Of a DNA stretch of 64,000 nucleotides, positions 1 to 13,726 are shown one piece after another. Both the position numbers and the translations under genes were made by a program. Origin of the DNA: Viscum album (lineage: Eukaryota; Streptophyta; Magnoliopsida; Santalales; Viscaceae); contig OY728152.1 in the NCBI GenBank assembly GCA_963277665.1, positions 1,189,360,357 through 1,189,424,356 on the forward strand, in the 5' to 3' direction. Position 1 is the first letter of the stretch. Every line of letters starts with the position of its first letter. Under the pieces are notes generated by a model. That model worked only from the letters and a program-made list of their open reading frames with translations. It had not been told where the DNA came from and did not search any database.

Positions 1-459
1 GTGAAGAGTTAATGTAACTAAAAGCTTGGTCACATTAATAAACATATTATAGAGCATATTTAAAGGTTGAAAGTTGTTTTTTAAAGTCCTTTAATGAAGA
101 GAAATGGATAAAAAGTTTTACATCCATGATTAAGGGGAATGATGGTAAAAATCCCTTACAATCCAATGAAGAATAGCACATTAGGTTTATTAAATATAAC
201 ACACACTAATGTTTTTGGTATAATATATTAGGGTGAAACTTATGGTGATAAGTATTTCATATTATTCTTTTGTGTCTACAGTATGATGAAATGTGTTGTG
301 TTTATTTTGTCAAAGTGAAAGGTATTTAACTACAACAAAAGATATTAAAGAAGGTAGAGAATGAAACTATATTAACCATGATGATTATGTGATAAGAAAA
401 TGGAACTAAATATATTTCTATTGAGGTTTAATATTATTATAAAATAATGTAATGAATGA

Positions 460-2680
460 TGAATTTTTTTTTATAATGACTCCTAAATATAATGGGATCT
501 TGGGAAGGAAGAGTCACCTGGTAAATTATAATTCCAAGATTTTGTTGATAGAAAGTGAACAACTTTCCATTTTTAGAAATAAATTATGATAGGGGTTGTG
601 TATTATGACGATCAAGTATTTATCTATCTTAGATAAGAGAATAACTAATATGAAATGTGGAATAGAAGGAAACCCTTGAGGAAGAATGTTAGAGTATTTA
701 TAATAAAAAATTTATTTCTGGATAAGAATTAAAATCAAGTAAATTATTATGATTCTATAGATGGAGTTATATTTTTAACATACTCAACAAATAGTAAATA
801 TTATAAATTATTTAACAAAAGGATAATAAAATTATTGGATGTGGTGATATGAAGGTTGATAAAAAGGAAAAAAAATTAATTCGGAAAATATTGTCCTTGA
901 AGAAGTGAACGAAGAAGAAAAATATGTAACTGGGGACTCAGGATAATATAAAAATCCTTTAACTGATTATGATTCAAATGTTTAATCTAAGGGAGAAAAT
1001 GGTGAAGAAGTAATTCAACCTATGACCCAAACATGTAGAATTAGAGGTGGAGTTGATCTAAAAAATATTAAAGACAAATCTACTCTAACATAGACCAAGA
1101 GAATGAGAAGAATATTTAAAATTTCTATATTATAAAAGCTAGATTCAATTTCATTTAAAGAAGAGGAAAAGGAAGAATCATGGGTTAAATCCTCGAATGA
1201 ATAGTTTTAATAGATTGAATAGAATCACAATTTGTAGCTTTTAGAAATACCTAAAGATCATAATGTGATTGGTATAAAATGGGTCTTTAAAAACAAGATT
1301 AATGAACATAGAAGAGTTGTATGGAATAAATAAATAATTTTATACAAATAATATGCATAGGTTTAAGGAGTTTATATTGAAGAAACATTCAAACAAGTGG
1401 ATATAATGGAATCAATAAGACTATTTCTCACTATTCACTTTTAAAATAAGTTCAAAGATCATCAAATGGATGTAAAGACGGACTTTTTAATTAAATCATG
1501 ATATAAAAAATATATATATTTAACACCCAGTAGGATTTATTATTAGAAATTCAGATTATAGGATTAGATAATTAAAATTAATTTAATGGATAATAGCAAT
1601 AACCTCGTGTTTGGTATGCACTTCTAGACTCATATAAATAAAATTGGAGTTTATGAGGGGAGGGTTTGGTCACATCCTTAATGTAAAAAAACTCATATGT
1701 ACAATAGTTCATGATGATGGTGTTTGTGGAGAATATTCTATTTGGTGGAAACAAATAGAATTAAGTTGGTATGTTTAAAAATATGATGTCTCTATAACTT
1801 TATATGTCAATGATTGGATAACTAACCTACTTTCTTGGGTTACAAGTTCGTTGAAGGTAAGTTTTTACTTCAATTTTACATGTGAAATATTCAAGAGAGG
1901 TGTGGAGGAAGCTCATAATAGACAAATTAAAACTAGTTAGAATAAACTATGGAAATTATGAATATATTAAGGGTGTGTAATACACTTTTTATATAAGAAT
2001 CATTAGAATTATACTATATCTTATATAAATAAGACATGATATCTTCTATTCTATATTCCTTGAAAAAAAATTCAAAGTTCAAAAAAGGAATATCATCACT
2101 TAGAAGTAAAGATGATACAAAGATATATAAAAGTAACATTAAATTAATATTTTCTCTTCAAGTCTGTAGAAGATCTTAATTTTATGGTTTATTCTAATAC
2201 CAACTGAGCTAGAGATATTGTAGATCCAAAATCCTCAAGTGGGGGATATTTCTTCATTGGAATAAATTGTTTTGGATATTTATGTTATAAATGAGACACT
2301 TTGTCCTTGAGTATAGTAGAGGAAAAATATGGTTTTCTACCCAATCTTGTATAAAGTTGATGTGGATGAAGAAACAGTTGATTGATATTGGGTAAGTGTT
2401 AAAATAAAATTTTTAAATTCAATATGATAATAAAAGTTCTGTTGATTTAATACAAATCTAGAAAAAAACTATCACGAAAATTATATGTGCTCTAGTATAA
2501 CTTTATAAATAAAAGTTTGGAGAAAAACATTACAAAAGTAGGGTTTGTTAAAATACAAAATAAATTAGCATATTTCTTTACTAAACCACTAGTTAAACTT
2601 GTGTTTGAAAATAATAGTTTTAAGGTATTTTTCAAACAATCTCTACAAGTTAATGAGAACTGATATCCCCTCCCCAAGTT
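460..2680 (+). pseudogene. copia pol remnant: integrase C-terminus, RT and RNase H
   Basis: Broken copia polyprotein. Near 760-830 the frame reads DGVIFLTYSTNSKYYKLFNK, the conserved 'GIFLGYS' block at the integrase C-terminus. Near 1270-1330 it reads IGIKWVFKNKINEH, the start of the copia RT, followed by EETF near 1380 and QMDVKTDFL near 1470. The RT active-site region near 1715-1740 reads FVENILFGG, so the usual YVDD aspartates are lost. TYFLGLQV follows near 1830. RNase H is seen near 2205-2355 (KSSSGGYFFIG, then LSLSIVEEKYG for the family's LSTAEAEY), and the C-terminal LAYFFTKPL block lies near 2565. Many stops and frame changes make it non-functional. Family and orientation are secure; exact ends are not. 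Confidence 0.8.
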
Positions 2681-3065
2681 TACACAATGCTTCTCTTGGT
2701 TACTACTTGTTCTTTAAATAAATTATCATTAGTTGGATATAAGATTTTAAGGGGAGAAATTATCCATAGGGAATAATTATAAGGTATAAGGTTTACTCAT
2801 AAAATAAATATAGTGAAGTAGTAATTATCTCTTTATTTTATTTCCTATAATGTGCTTCAATTTACAGAGGCATAGATAATTTTTTTATCATTATTTTCGA
2901 TGTATGAAATAGGTGATGATTTTCTATATTTTAATTGATCATATCATGAATAGAGGACTCCTTTTAATTTTATTATCAAAGGGGTTGAATGATTGTAGGG
3001 GTATTATAATCATATTCGTGTTGGATATCTTGAAAGAGAGTATGGTAAATTGAAAATCAATATCT

Positions 3066-3074
3066 AAAAGGGGG
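3066..3074 (+). other. polypurine tract of the copia element
   Basis: AAAAGGGGG lies just before the inferred 3' LTR and about 390 bases after the last pol motif. This is the expected place for the plus-strand primer of reverse transcription. Assignment rests on position and composition only. Confidence 0.5.
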
Positions 3075-3077
3075 TAT

Positions 3078-4825
3078 TTTTTATAACCACGGGGTGTAAT
3101 ATGTTTTATTTTTTGTAAATTGGAACTACATGTAATTCATACAAATAATTTTTATTCCTATAAATTTGTGACATTATATCCTCAAATTGCTCATGGAAGC
3201 TGTCTCCAGGCCATGCACCACACCATGGTGAGTCACTATAGAGAGTCTGAATATACTATAGTAACTATATAACTGACTAGATTATAGAATTAATGGGTTT
3301 TTTGTATTCCATTTCAAACTAGAATTGTTTTTTTTTAATTCTTTAGTTGATCATGCTGAGAAAGTCAGTGTTTCAATGAAAATTTTTCCCTATGGGAAAT
3401 AGAGAATCCTGTATATGTCATGGTTAAGGCCATTGAGGCCATTGTCGAAGGAATTTTAGTATAAAATTCCTAATATATCTACCCTATAGAGATTATATTA
3501 TTTTTTGAGTTGTATAAGTTTTTTTAGGAATAAAAATGGGGATTCCCACATCATGGTGAAACTAGATGAGCTATAGTGACTTTGAAATTGGTAGAAGTTT
3601 AGTTCCATGTTGTGACAATTGGATTTTTTCATTGGAAGAATACCATCGTAAGATGAGTTTTCCCATAATAGGGATTATGGAAGTCATATTGGAACTCAAG
3701 TGGGGGAAACAGATCTCCCATAATCTTAATTGTAATGGGAATCTAAAGTGCACCATGCCATAGAGAAAGGCATGTTGTTCCTTAGGTTAATGGAATAAAA
3801 AGTGAAAATGGGTAGATCATAATGAATTTATCCATGATGAAGGGTGTTTTCACCAAAACAATAGTTATTTCATGTTATTTGGACTTACATTTTAGGGTTG
3901 TTCTAGTGGCTCACTGAATATATTCTTTTTTATTAGATTCCATATAGTGGTGTTTGAAAACTAGATCTCATAATCAGTTTTGTTGATTTGGTGCTTCTTC
4001 AACTGCTTTTTGGTTATGAATTGAACTTTAATAGACAAAAATAAAGTCCAATGGTTGATATATATATATATATATGGGGATGAATCATTTCCCAAGAAGA
4101 AGGAGTTGATAGTTAAGTGAAATCTTAATTTTGAATTTGAAATTAAAAATTTCCAGAGTTATATTGTTATTGGTTGTACAGTAGAAAAATTGACAAATAT
4201 AGTAGATGGATATTGAATATCTAGAAGCAGATAAGAGTTGAAAAATAGTTAATGTTATAGAAAATATAAAATTATGAATTTAATTATGATTTTTTAGAAT
4301 TGTTTTGAATATCCATATTTGTAATATTTATATTTTTTCATATCATTAATGATCTTGAAGTAAATAATAGATATTCATAGAGAAAATCGTGTATTGTTTG
4401 GTGTTATACATCTAATTGATATCTTTCTGAGTTTTACCTATGTGTCGAAAATATCTAGTGTAAACCCCTAGAGAATTAATTAGTGGAAGAAAGGAAGAAT
4501 TTATGGATCTTAAATGAGTAGTGATCTTATTCTAAATATCATAACGATAAATGAGTAGAGTAGTGATTAATTGGAATATCAATAGAATATTGATATGTGC
4601 TCCTTGGATGTATCTTAGTGAAAGTGAATAAAGTAAAATCATTGTTTATGTGATTCTCTATATTTATACATTCGTTTGTTTCATGTTTGGGATCATCATA
4701 ATAGATTCAAGGATTCTTTTCCAAAGTGAAGATAATATTAAATTTATCTTAACAAAAGATAGAATTTAAATAAATCAAAATTCACCTCCCTATAGTTTTA
4801 ATGGGACCTTAAGTTATAAAATAAT
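3078..4825 (+). repeat. 3' LTR of the copia element (approximate ends)
   Basis: The stretch begins after the purine tract with an AT-rich start resembling SIRE LTRs (TGTAATATGTTTTATTTTTT nearby). It runs to a TTCACCTCCCTATAG signature at 4781-4795, which in this family sits a few tens of bases before the LTR end; the copia solo LTR at 58740-59979 shows the same arrangement. A (TA)n run lies near 4060. No partner LTR is in the window, so the ends are estimates. Confidence 0.5.
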
Positions 4826-7303
4826 ATAATGAAATAGTCTGGTGGATATAATGAGATCTCATAAATATAAATTTTAATTAGATTAAAGAGATGTGTAGTA
4901 TACCTCATGGGTTTAATAGGGTATACCAGTTGTCGATTTCTTCTATGCAACAACTGTAAAGAGTTGGGTATTTATGGTTGAGTCTTTAGAGTGTTTGTGT
5001 CTTCTAGTCATGATGGAATATAGGTATGAATTTTATGTGTGTCCATAGGTTAGGTTTATGGGTGGGTGAATTTCATTGATCATAAACTTTCACTCTCTCT
5101 ATATTTTCATGCACATCCACTTGATCACTAAAACCTAGTTTTTTAGGTGAGTAGGGGAATCCTACTTGGTCATTAGACTCACCCCTTACCCAACTACATG
5201 TAATGGTTTTCAAGGTATGTTGGTAGAAATTCATGTCTTCTTTTAGTCATAAATATCAACTTATAGATAGATGCTCGACCCATGATGATTATCATATTGG
5301 TGGCCAATGATTTGGCATGATTTAGATATCTAAGTTGGTTTTGGGGTCATTGTGTATTTTCTTTTTAGTTGTACTATTTATATATTTATATATCAACTAG
5401 TAGACATGATATATTTTTTATTGATGCATTTAATGTACTATTTTATTTATTATATATCATATGATTGATGAATATCATATAGACTATCTCATTTTATATT
5501 TGAGAGTATGGGATTCCTACTTGGATCCCTATTTTTTATTTATAGGTTTCTGGTATCTTCATTATATGGATCGTTCATGTTGATTTTTTGACAAATTTGG
5601 GCATGAATATTGTGATATCTATTTGAGGTAATAGTATTACCACAACTATCTAAGGCCTTCTCAACTAGCGAGTGTCCCCTATTGTATAAGGAGGAATGCC
5701 TAAGGTCATGTCAAATACCCAGATAACACCATTTAGGTTGACTGAGTTGGGGTATTACAATTCCTTATATATATAGTTAACCAAATATGCAAGACATTTC
5801 ATAACAAATATTTCTCATTTTTAACTAACCATGCATTTTATTTATCCTAACTATGTTATCACAATCACATAAAATAATTAAATATGAAAATATAAATAAA
5901 TGTGAATGGAGATGAATTCTTTTTAACAATTTTGTATATCAAGTGATAATAAGTTTACCTAGACTCTAAGGGGAGTAACTCCATAAGGATAGCTGGACTC
6001 AAGTTTCAAAATCCTCTATAATCTTATACATCTCATTTTTTCACTTATTCTTTAATCAACTTTCGTTTGTCCCATTAGTTTCCATATTAGGTGATATTTA
6101 TATTTATAATTTTTTTCTCACACAAAGGTGTGTGGATATTATATAGTGGGAATTTCATTAAATAACTAAACATTGAAATGTATACACTTATACAATTTAA
6201 TAAATAATGGCTTATACACAGATCATAAATATTAATTTGATAAAAATTGTTACAAATTTAAAAAATGTGATAATTAAATTAAATTAAATTAATAAATCCA
6301 AACATACACAGAACGGTCTAACTCATGCTCACTCATAATGAAATAACTTTTCTACAATTAATGAATCTTGATGGAAATTAAATAATTTTAAATAAATTTA
6401 ATTAATAATTTAATTTAATTTATTTTTATAGTTCCACTTATGGTTCATGAGTTCCATTTATAAAATTTCAATATGTATTTCATTATTTTAAGAATTTTTT
6501 TTAATTTATAATGACCCAAGTGAACCAATAATTTCCTCTTTGGATCAATAAATGTGTTCAAAGATCCTATAATAACTCTCATCTTGAGGGATATAAGTAA
6601 TTTTTCACACTATTTAATCTACATTAGGGAGTTGATGACATAAAGGAAATACTTGAAAATAAAGACTCAATCATGAGTAAATTCATTGAAGTGAACAAAA
6701 GTAAGGACTCTTTATCATACCAATATAACTTGGCTATAGGAAGAGTGGTCAAGAAAAGGATGGATGCATATGTAAATTCCAAACATGACATAATTTATAA
6801 AATGGTGGAATTATGTAAATTATCTATTATATAGCATATTATCCTACCAATTGGGGAATATCCATGGAAATTCAATGAATTCATGAAAATAATCACCATA
6901 ATTTTGGGGTTGTCTTGTTGGTGAATGAATACTGACATTCAGGGTGACTTTAATGGTCTCATCATGATCGATAAAATGAAGTGGAAATCTTGGGGATGTG
7001 GTTTAATTTATATCAAACCTAGAATTATCATAATACAATAATAAGAAACACATGTTTACCCCTTATATTTTCATAATTCATGAACTCAAGTTTGGATTCA
7101 TGTTTTTTAATTGAAATGGTTCTACTAAAACCCTAAATAATTATGGGGTATCCCACATTTTTAGGTTTTACTATCAAATTAGGAAAGGAAATTGAAAAAT
7201 AGAGATATGTATATTTTTCATGATTTTTTTTTGAAGTTTAATTATCCAATAATATTGGGGAGGAGGTAGTTCTGTCAATTTTGGAATAAAATTAGAACCC
7301 AAA
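4826..7303. other. unassigned repetitive DNA with a possible LTR end
   Basis: No recognisable gene. At 5748-5758 the sequence GGGGTATTACA resembles the 3' end of a gypsy-type LTR, so part of 4826-5758 may be a solo or truncated LTR, but no start was found. 5760-6500 is very AT-rich with nothing recognisable. 6628-6834 has a short coding-like stretch, listed separately. The right edge is the start of element A's 5' LTR. Confidence 0.35.
6628..6834 (+). pseudogene. short coding-like remnant of unknown identity
   Basis: A 68-codon stretch without stops lies between in-frame TAG codons in AT-rich DNA where stops are otherwise frequent. The product would be rich in charged residues (DDIKEILENKDS early, GRVVKKRMDAY later) and could form a helix or coiled coil. 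A second fragment near 6855-6890 reads YPWKFNEFMKI. I do not recognise a family. A decayed retrotransposon gag or extra ORF is possible, and chance is not excluded. Confidence 0.25.
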
Positions 7304-10300
7304 TTTAACACCCAAGATTCAATTATAGTATTAATCATTTCCTTCTAATGAAAAATATCATAATGCACATATATTAATCTAAGAATTTGATTAAAAACAA
7401 AATTACCAAATTTTTAAATTTATTTTTAAGAAATTACTTCCATTTTATAATTCTTATATTCTAAATTGGTTTAGGAATAATTTTTGATATTTTTCAGAAA
7501 TATTTTATTTTTAGGTGAATAATGAAAAATACTGATTTTACAAAACTATCAATTTTATGAAATTATAGGGATATAAGAATAAATTTAAAGATTATAAAAC
7601 AATTTTCATATAAAAAATATATTTAAAATTTTCAATAAATTTTAGATAAAAATATAATTTTTACCATATAAATATTTTCTTAACATATTGAAAATATAAA
7701 TAATGTTTTTGTTTATGAGAAAAAGTTAGTTCTTTTCTCTTAATAAATTTTATACAGCATCACCTAATATTATGGTTTGGTTTAAAATAAAACTAAGTCT
7801 AATTTTATTTAATATAATCTAATTAATTCCATTAAAAACAACATTATACTTTATTTTGTTGTAAGATCATTTTTAGGCTTAAAACAAACAATTATCTAAA
7901 AGTGGTTTTTATTACTTTTTAAACACTTATAGAAGAAATAATTACTAAAAAATATAAAACTTTAATCTCATAAAATTTATTAAATATTTTTATTTATAAT
8001 AATTAATATTATTTAATAAGTTAAACTTTATTTTTTTCATAATAAATAGAAAAAACAGTAAAAATTTCTTTCCACATTTAAGGTTAAAATTGGTTTACCG
8101 GATTGTTAAACTAATAGATAAGGGTAATAATATTTTTCTTTTGAATTTATTTATAACCTATACTATCTTAATTAAAATAATTTTCCATTTTGAAACATTA
8201 TTATTTTATAATACATTAATTATATTTAAATCTTTTAAGTAATTTCATGTGTGTCATCTCCCTCACCTATAAAATGGCACCACCTATCCTCCCTTAATAA
8301 AATTTATCGATCCTTAAAGATTGAATAATAAATCAATTAATACATTAATATATTTCTTTAATTAATCCAAGATTCCCTGGCCATATCCTTAAACTAATCT
8401 TTCAAGGAACAAGGTTCACCCAAAAGTGGTCTCTCAATGAAGTGGTATAAATCTTAACCAAGTATTTTCAATTTTATTTCTTATTTAAACTTCTCTAAAC
8501 CTATTTTATAACTAATAAAATAATTAATTGATTAAAATAAATATACAAATATTTTATTATGATTATTTTACAACCATTTTTCACCTCTTTTTCATCCAAT
8601 GGAAAATGAAAACATTGCTCATGTGTACGTGTGGACCACCACCTCTACGAAGCGATGTGATTCATTTTTCAGGTCCATAATTTATATATGATTATAAATA
8701 TATACATAATTAATATATATAATATTTATATCATTATTATAATTATATGTATGATTTAACTAGGGTAAATATACAAGTAAAGAAACTACCGATCCGAAAC
8801 TTTCATGAAAATAGAAATGGTTAACAGTCAAAAGGATAATTTTAACAAATAATTATTAATGAATGGATGTTGAAATGTTATAGGTGAATAAAATATGGGA
8901 TTATAAGAATATATTTGGTTCAGGTTAAAAATTATAACATATTTAAATTTATTTTATGTTAGTTTAAAATAACTTATGAAGCAATTCTGGCATGGGGTCA
9001 GGGTTTATTTCATACTCTCATCCTTATTTGGGATTTCTTATGTTTAAGATTTCATTGGGATATTTATATGATATATATATATTAAATCTCATTTATTTTG
9101 TTCTTCTATGGTTATTTTGGGGTTTTCAATTATTAGTTACATTTTTACCTTCTTTGGAAATCAAAATACCAAGTGAATATTTTTAAAGAAAACTGACTTT
9201 GTTTTTCTATTCAGCCAAGAATATTTTTATTCCACGCTCATATTTCTTTTAAAATGTTTTCAAAAATATGTTTAGTATTATACAATTATATTTTAAATTC
9301 ATTTTTCCCAATTTTTATATTATGTAAAATTATTAAAAGGAACCATCTTTTCATTTTATGAATGAAGTAACTTTTATAAAATTTGGGAATGGAATATTTG
9401 TTTTAATGCTTACAACATGAACATATTTTCCCATCGTCATGAATACTCTTTTCCTTGAAGATTGTTTTACATGTTTTGATTTTAATTTTTAAAGAAATTG
9501 TTTTCCTGATATTCCATAAATTTTTAGTTTTTAAACAAGAAGTCTCAAAATGAAACGTTTATTTTCCTCATAGAAAATTCCATAGATATTTTTAAACATA
9601 TTATCAACTATGTCAACATTATTTGATGAATCATATTATTTACTTGGAATATACTCTATTTATACCATCTTCTATATCACCCTATATATCTTATGATCAG
9701 GATTGGGGAAATATTTACATTTTATATTCTAGTTTTTCATTAGGAATGTTTATGATTCTTTTGTATTGAATTGTTATTTACTTAATTCATATGATGAATG
9801 CATTAAACTTAATAATAGATGTTTGGGGCCCATTATACCAAATATATTAACTATTAGGTCTCACAAGACAAAATTATTTGGGTATTCAGCGTATTTGTTG
9901 ACTATTTATGTGTGATTTTTTGTCACAATGCCTTAAAGGTAAGATTATGATGTCAAACATTATGCATTATATCATTATGAAACTAGTTATTATTATCCAT
10001 ATGATTATTTTAATTGTCGTGTAATCCATGGATATATTCCCCTTTTATGATATTAGTTATATTTCATATTTAATTATTGATTATGTCTTCCATATTATTC
10101 ATGATTTATTTATTTTAAGATAGATTTTATTGTACACTTTCCCTTACTAAGCATTTGAGATCACCCTTTTTTATCTTTTTCTTTCCCCATGATACCAAAA
10201 AAGTGGTCTATTAATGATTCAAAGGATTTAATAGAATAAAAAATAAGTTTTAACTTTAATTATTAAGTTGTATTTCATGTATTTAGATGTAATGTGAGAA

Positions 10301-10425
10301 TCAAATATGTATTTATTCTCCCAAGACTACTAAAAAATTTGATCATTAGGGCCTTTATAAATTGTATTTTATACCAATGTAGTAAAATAATGACTAGCGC
10401 TAGGTTACTGGATTAGGGGTGATAT
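7304..10425 (+). repeat. 5' LTR of element A
   Basis: About 3.1 kb, collinear with 27424-30911. Matching landmarks include the start block, the block near 7555, the 8595-8670 module, the block near 9000-9180 (the 64-codon frame there is a shadow) and the end block near 10345-10425 (CCCAAGACTACTAAA). The end lies directly before the primer-binding site, which fixes it as the 5' copy. The two copies have diverged strongly, so the insertion is old. Confidence 0.85.
8268..8274 (+). promoter_or_regulatory. TATA box of element A's 5' LTR
   Basis: TATAAAA follows a CT-rich stretch (CTCCCTCACC) and precedes GGCACCACC. The aligned place in the 3' LTR, near 28405, has decayed to AATAAGAGG. TATA boxes in the same context occur in both solo LTRs of the family, which supports this as the RNA polymerase II start region. 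Confidence 0.6.
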
Positions 10426-10426
10426 A

Positions 10427-10439
10427 GTTGCTATCAAAG
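10427..10439 (+). other. primer-binding site of element A (initiator tRNA-Met type)
   Basis: TTGCTATCAAAGG begins two bases after the 5' LTR. It is a decayed form of TTGGTATCAGAGC, the complement of the 3' end of initiator tRNA-Met used by most plant gypsy elements. Confidence 0.65.
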
Positions 10440-10962
10440 GAATTTTATTTTAAACCTTGGGAACTATATTGAAGAAAAAATAAATTAGAGGACATAAGCA
10501 TATAAAAGACTCTGAGGGTAAGTTTATGTATATTATAATATTATAAATTTTTTAGTAAAATATAGATAGTGATGATTTCCTAGAAAATACATCCATTTAT
10601 GATACTATAAAGTGGATGTGGTTGTGAAAGGTATTCACATCAAGTAACAACTCTAAAAGGGTAATATTAAATATTAAATTGATCATCATCGGGCATGATG
10701 AGTGGGACAATGACTTCACACCTAGATAGAAACACTAAGGCAATATGATTTGGTCGAATTACATGATCTTTACATGCCATTATAAATATTTAAAAATATT
10801 TTATGATTTGAAAATATTACCAAATATACTTATCTTATTATTCTAATATTATCTATGCATAAATTTTCAATTACGTTAGGTGTTGAAAAAGATTTAGAAT
10901 CATATACAATGATTTAAAAATTTTAATGTTGTGAGATAATACAATATATGAAATTTTTAAAA

Positions 10963-12200
10963 ATGGAACCAAGAAGAAGGAATAGAAACTGTACCAATTC
11001 ATGTAATCTATGTATGGATTTCACTCCTGGGAAATATAATGAAACTGGAGCTAGTTCTGGAGCTAAAGCTAGAATTGAAAAAATTATAACTATATTAGTC
11101 ATCTGACTCAGGTATGACTAATAACCCTACTCGTATGGAGCGTCCTATGGATCCCCAACATGGTGAAATAATTTTAGAACATTTCATGTTCTGTAAACCA
11201 CTATAATTTAATTGGACTATTTATCCATTAGTAGTAGAGAAATAGATCAAGTCCTTCAAGAAGATACTTCTCACTTTGGGAATTATCGAAAGAGTTAATG
11301 TTATTGTGATATTATATTGTCTTAAAGGTGACATTTATCAATGTTGGTCATTGATTCAGAACACTAAGGAGTCAAAGGAAATAAATCGTATGGTGTGGAA
11401 TAATTTCAATTAGATATTATTTTAAAAATACGTTCTTCATGAGTATGAAACTAGTATGGAGAGGCAAGTCCACAATCTAAATCCAAAAAGAGAACTTTTT
11501 CAGAAATATGAAGCTAAATCTACGAGTTTAGAATATCATGTTGTGCATTAGGAACATAATCCAAGGAGTAAGATTGATTGTTTCTTTGGTGGGATAAATA
11601 CTATCCTCTGAAGGGAATTAGTCTCTTCTAAATTTTCTGTATATGAGGATATAGTATCATGTGACATCATGACAAATAAAGAATTCATAAAGTATTATGT
11701 TTTTCTAGGAAAATAAGAAAATACGTGGGAATTTGAGAAATCCAGGAAATGAAATATGAATAAAGGGAATAAGGGAAGGGTGTAATTTCTAACTTTCAAT
11801 AATAGTGTAAAGAAACATCATAGAATAAACTTGATCAGAATGGGAGTTTTCTTGATGTCTCAGAAGAAATTCTAGCAGGATCATGATTATAATGGATAGA
11901 AAGAAGTTTTCAATATTTAGTGATTTTACAATAAGAATATAGGTTACTATGTGAATTAATTCCCTTATAATCAAGGTTATTATTCTCACAAAAGTCCATG
12001 GGAAAAATTATATTCTTATGTGATAACTATAACTAAATGTTGAAATTCCTAAATATGTATTAGTATGTACATTGATCAAATATTAAAATTTAGTTGTTAA
12101 TTTATTTTATTATAGATATTCACACTATTTTATATCTTCTATGTTTTCTAAAAAAATTATATATTTCCCTAGCTCCTAAAGAAGGTAATTTCCAATCAAG
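10963..12200 (+). pseudogene. element A gag remnant
   Basis: The first ATG after the leader starts a frame reading MEPRRRNRNC, similar to the arginine-rich start of Del-type Gag. Weak Gag-domain matches follow: a motif near 11330-11360 in the place of the conserved A-x-x-WW segment, and the segment near 11400-11600. Stops and frameshifts are abundant. A zinc knuckle is not clearly visible, though its expected place is near 11940-12100. Identity rests on position between PBS and pol and on the start block. Confidence 0.6.
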
Positions 12201-12299
12201 ACTCCTTGTAGAAATATTATGGTGATAAGTATATGCCAACTAAAACCCATTATGGCACAAAGTCTTACCCTATTTTCAAAATTAATCATTATACATATG

Positions 12300-13726
12300 G
12301 TTGAATATTATAAAATCCTTGATATGGATTGGAATTAAAATTATAATGAAAAATGATATTTCTGATATAAGGATATTAAAATTTGTGATGGAGATATAAA
12401 ATACCTCATATTCAGAGGGGAGACAATATCATCTGAATCATGTTAGAATCCATATCCAGTATCTCTCATTAATTCAATTTATGGAGAATAATATTAGACA
12501 CAAATTATTAATGGTAAATGTATCCTCGGAAAATATTATTTACTTATTATAAAGGAATTCATAGACATGTTTCCTAAATAACTACCTAGACATCCACCAA
12601 ATCATGAAGTTGAGTTTTTTATTGATCTTATCTCTAATGAAAAACCTATATCTAAAACTCCCTACATGATGTACATAGAATAATTTATAAAACAAAATAA
12701 ATAACTACATTATTTTTCTAATAAGGGATTTATACACCCTAGTGTTTCACCACAGGGAATGCATATTCTTTGTATTAGTAATAAATATGGGCCTATGAGA
12801 TTGTGCATTGATTTTTGGGAAATAAATTCCCTTACTATAAAGAAAAATTATCCTCTACCACACATTGAGGAATTATTTGACCAACATCAAGGAAATCAAT
12901 ACATTTCAAAGATTTCACTTCATTTTGGGTATCATCAAATGTGAGTAAAGAATGAGGATATTCCAAAATAAGCTTGTCAGATGAGGTATGGACATTATGA
13001 ATTTAAATTAATGATCTTTTATTAAATATTAACCCTTTACATTTATGTATCAAATGAGAAAAGTATTCAAGTATTATCTTGATAATTTAATATGTGGAAT
13101 TTTTTTAATGATATGTTAATATACTTTACAATTTCTTATGATTATAATATTCACTTGAAAATCATTCTTAAGACTTTCAATGAAAATTAATTAAATGGAA
13201 GATTTATCAAATGTGAATATTTGAATTTGAAAGCTTGTTTTATTAGCCATATTATCCTAAAAGATGGGATATCTATTGAACCTATAAAGACAAAAGAAGT
13301 AATGGAATGATCAGATCCCATAAATATAAATGAGGTACGTAGTTTCCTTATATTATCATGTTATTATCGATGATTTTTTAAAAAAAAATTATTAGATAAC
13401 ATGTTAACCATGTTGACACATAATGGGGTTAATTTAACATGATTAGAAGAATGTGAGGAAATTTTTAAAGAATAAAATAGGATACTGATCAATTAACTAA
13501 TTTTGGATTTACCATCAGGAAGGGATGGATTTTGGATATATAGTATTGCATCACATAAATTAATTGGATGTGTCCCTGTGAAGAATGATAGAGTTGTTTC
13601 CTATACATCTAGGAAGAAAAATATTCATGAAAAAAGTTAGTATTTCCATGATCTTGATTTAGAAATTGTAATGTTTAAATGAATATATAGAGACAATACA
13701 TTTATAGTGAAAGATGTGAAATTTCC
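12300..13726 (+). pseudogene. element A pol, part 1: protease-RT linker, RT and start of RNase H
   Basis: ILDMDWN near 12320 corresponds to the protease C-terminal ILGMDW. From 12555 the RT start reads EFIDMFPK, then HEVEFFIDL. 12759-12944 reads through the RT core: MRLCIDFWEIN, NYPLPHIEELF, ISKISLHFGYHQM. RYGHYEF appears near 12985. The YIDD region near 13100 is destroyed. ISIEPIKTKEV near 13275 is the RT connection region. RNase H begins near 13500 and is cut at 13726 by element C. It resumes at about 22575. Many stops; a fossil. Confidence 0.85.

Larger units (their letters stand above)
1..4825 (+). mobile_element. Ty1/copia element (SIRE/Maximus-like), 5' part outside the window
   Basis: A sense-strand copia retrotransposon remnant enters from the left edge. 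The order integrase C-terminus, reverse transcriptase, RNase H, purine tract, LTR is the copia order, since integrase precedes RT. The LTR end carries the C-rich AATTCACCTCCCTATAG-type signature common near the 3' end of SIRE/Maximus LTRs. The 5' LTR, gag and protease are not in the window. The right boundary is approximate because no second LTR is available for comparison. Confidence 0.72.

Noticed and set aside
4060..4075. (TA)n microsatellite as a regulatory feature
   Set aside because: Short TA runs are expected by chance in DNA this AT-rich.
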